A DNA stretch of 64,000 bases from Micropterix aruncella (Eukaryota > Arthropoda > Insecta > Lepidoptera > Micropterigidae), in the NCBI GenBank assembly GCA_944548615.1, contig OX155978.1, positions 9,777,354 through 9,841,353 on the forward strand, in the 5' to 3' direction. A program made the position numbers and the translations under genes. Shown in pieces: positions 61,811 to 64,000 of this stretch. Every line of letters begins with the position of its first letter. Within the stretch, counting starts at the first letter, position 1. The notes beneath the pieces are model-generated. The model was not told where the DNA came from. It was given only the letters and a program-made list of their open reading frames with translations, and did no database searches.

Positions 61811-64000
61811 ATGGGAAACGTGGGAAAAATAATAGACTCGAAAATGATGTACTTTACAACGGACATCGATATTGGGCCCGATTGCGTTTCATTGCTTCAG
61901 TGTTCTATTACAGATCACTATGCCACCGGAATCTGCATATCAAAACAAATTAGAAAAAAACCGCCCAGATATATTACAAAACGTATTACAGATAAGAATA
62001 TGTTCGTAGAAAATATAAAATCAATTGATTGGGAACTAATAATCCATGAATCTGATCCAAATAAGCCAACTCGCAATTTCTTAGGTCTAATTACTGAAGG
62101 AATAAAATGCACAACGACTGAGAAGGTCATTAAAATAAGCAGATCCCAGATAAAAATTAAACCATGGATCACAGACGGTCTTGTTTCATGTATTAAGAAA
62201 CGCGACAGACTTCATAGGAAAACCAGAGAAAGTCCAAATGATATTTAGTTGAAAAATCATTATAAAAGCTATCGTAATATATGCAAAAAAATAATCGAGA
62301 AAACGAAAACAAATTACTATAAAGAAGTTATTAAAGAAGTAAATGGCGATCAAAAAAAAACTAGGAGTATTATAAAAGAAATTGCATGTGGTAAAACTCA
62401 GCGTCACAAAATAACATCTATCAATATTAAAGGGGATATAAAACACGTAGAGGAACATCCTGCAGAAATTCTCAATTACACAAACGACTTTTTTAGTAAC
62501 ATTGGACAAAACCTGGCCGTAAATATATTGTCAAACCTTAAAACAACTGAGTCCGCTCTAGCTGATAATTTTAATGTACGAGCCAATAGCCAAACTTCAT
62601 TTAATTTTGAATTCACTCCAGTCGATATCAAAGAAGTCTGTCAAATATTAAGTGACCTCAAGGACGATTCGGCCCCGGGTCAAGATGGAATTCAAGTGGC
62701 CATGCTTAAAACGGTGCCTAGCTTTATTTCTGGCCCTCTTACGCACATCATAAACAGGAGCTTCGAAAGCGGAATTTTCCCGGAGTGTTTAAAATATGCC
62801 AGAGTTACCCCAATATTTAAATCTGGGGACGAGGAAGACATTAGTAATTATCGCCCGATCTCCCTGTTGAGTGTAGTATCAAAAGTGATCGAGAAAGTGG
62901 CCAAATCTAGGCTTATGCACCACCTGGAATCTGCGAACTTACTATCAAACAATCAATATGGCTTTAGACAAGGTCGGGGAGCAAACGAGGCCATAAGTTC
63001 GGTTACAGAACTTATTGCCAAAAAACTTGACGAAAAGAAAAAAGTACTTGGTATTTTCCTCGACCTGTCTAAAGCCTTTGATACAGTCTCTCACACAATC
63101 CTAATAAGAAAGCTTCACCTTTTTGGTATTTCTGGTAAAGCTAATGAGTGGCTCGAAAGTTTTCTTACAAACAGGTCACAGATCACTGCGATAGGGGATC
63201 AGGAAAGTAATAAACATAATGTTTTATATGGGGTGCCACAGGGCAGCGTATTGGATCCTTTACTCTTTCTGATGTATGTCAACGATTTATGTGATATGAC
63301 ACTTGAAGGTAAAGGAGCCATAATCTCATTTGCAGATGACACCGCTGTCATAATTGAGGCAGATACTTGGGATGAAGCGTTTACAGACGCGCAAAGCTCC
63401 CTGAACAGTATTAAAACATGGCTTGATCGACATATATTGACACTCAATATCTCGAAGTAGAAGTACCTAGCATTTTCACTCAGACCCAACCTAACCTCCA
63501 ACCTAACCTCCAACGTATTACCCTTAAAAATTCACCAATTTAACTGCAGTGTATCTTCAACCCAGAATAATTGCAAATGTGAGCATATCAACATTGAAAA
63601 AAAAATTAGGTACTTAGGCATAGAAATAGATTCCAAACTAAATTGGGAATTCCAAATAAAATCGCTTACGGCGCGAACGAGGAAATTACTGTACGTGTTC
63701 CGCGAACTTAGGAATGTACTGAGTAAAGAAACACTGCGAATGGTGTATATGGCTCTTGGTCAAAGTATATGGGTGCATGGAATTATAGCGTGGGGCTCAT
63801 GTACAAAAACAATAATGGACCGACTATTAAAAGCACAAAAGTTACTAATAAGAGTCATAAACAAAAAGCCTCCTCGGTACAGTTCAAACCAGCTCTTTGC
63901 GGAGTTTAAGGTTTTGGATATCTGCCAGCTATTTATTAAGCAGTGCCTTGTAAGCTTTCACAAAACTAAAGAGTACAGAGCAAGAAGTCAACAATTGTAC
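61811..64000 (+). pseudogene. Endonuclease-reverse transcriptase, two in-frame amber codons
   Basis: The same frame stays usable from 61811 to the window end except for two TAG codons. Residues 28-40 (LLQCSITDHYATG) match the last (S/T)DH motif of AP-like endonucleases; the rest of that domain is lost upstream. After a linker (RYITKRITDKN, PWITDGLVSCIKKRDRLHRK) and the first TAG, the RT follows. Visible RT pieces are SAPGQDGIQVAMLK, YARVTPIFKSGDEEDISNYR, PISLLSVVSKVIEK, NNQYGFRQGRGANEAI, GIFLDLSKAFDTVSH, GVPQGSVLDPLLFLMYVNDL and the catalytic FADDTAVI. After the second TAG comes the C-terminal region with IRYLGIEIDSKLNWE and HGIIAWGSC. GSVLDP departs from the usual GSVLGP. The copy is probably inactive because of the stops. 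Confidence 0.9.
63481..63513 (+). repeat. Short in-frame repeat resembling CCTAA telomere units
   Basis: The sequence reads AACCTAACCTCC twice in tandem, giving the peptide repeat NLTS-NLTS just after the second amber codon. The CCTAA core equals the common insect telomere pentamer, but the unit is 12 nt, so a local replication-slippage origin is more likely. Confidence 0.6.

Larger units (their letters stand above)
61800..64000 (+). mobile_element. Non-LTR retrotransposon (Jockey/CR1-like), 5'-truncated and open at window end
   Basis: The element enters near the end of its AP-type endonuclease and runs through the RT to the window edge in a single frame. No 3' untranslated region or tail is reached. 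It is broken by in-frame TAG codons at 62246-62248 and 63458-63460. It lies head to head with the receptor gene. Confidence 0.9.

Overview
This is eukaryotic DNA, most likely from an insect. The evidence is a multi-exon gene fragment that reads as an insect-type odorant receptor (7tm_6 family), several 5'-truncated non-LTR retrotransposons, and a very large satellite array. The species cannot be named from the window. Nothing here looks bacterial or organellar.

Positions 1-49621 (78% of the window) are one uninterrupted satellite array that I read as non-genic. It is built from three modules in a fixed order. S is a tandem array of 166-bp monomers. L is a composite block of about 1775 bp made of sub-units of about 340 bp. 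T is a tail of about 585-825 bp carrying a 203-bp tandem repeat with a perfect short hairpin. S-L-T repeats as a higher-order unit: 11 L blocks and 11 T blocks are present, with unit lengths of 3572-7164 bp. Most of the length variation is a whole number of 166-bp monomers in S: every complete S array is n x 166 plus a constant of about 50 bp, with n = 7 to 22. L2 carries an extra 1030 bp and T3 an extra 203-bp copy. Units between about 31.6 and 45 kb are nearly identical. One of them (L8) is a visible recombinant of its two neighbours, and positions 1-2855 recur at 38067-40921. The array is open at the left edge and runs into a 200-N gap (49622-49821) on the right.

After the gap come about 800 bp of nearly pure TA repeat (49822-50620) and then a tandem duplication (50621-52040). 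One copy of the duplication carries a 241-bp MITE with TTAA target duplications (piggyBac type), and the other copy preserves the empty site.

From 52.7 to 61.6 kb, on the minus strand, lie three exons of an odorant-receptor-like gene whose splice phases agree. The intron between the second and third exons is 8.0 kb. It holds the 3' ends of at least four non-LTR elements in both orientations, a GC-rich block of unknown origin, a 441-bp near-perfect palindrome and a pair of 212-bp direct repeats flanking that palindrome. The 3' exons of the receptor were not found.

From about 61.8 kb to the window end a plus-strand, 5'-truncated non-LTR retrotransposon of Jockey/CR1-like type carries the end of an endonuclease domain and a reverse transcriptase. 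Its single reading frame is broken by two amber codons and contains a short in-frame repeat resembling telomeric CCTAA.

I found no intact cellular gene apart from the receptor fragment, and no RNA genes.
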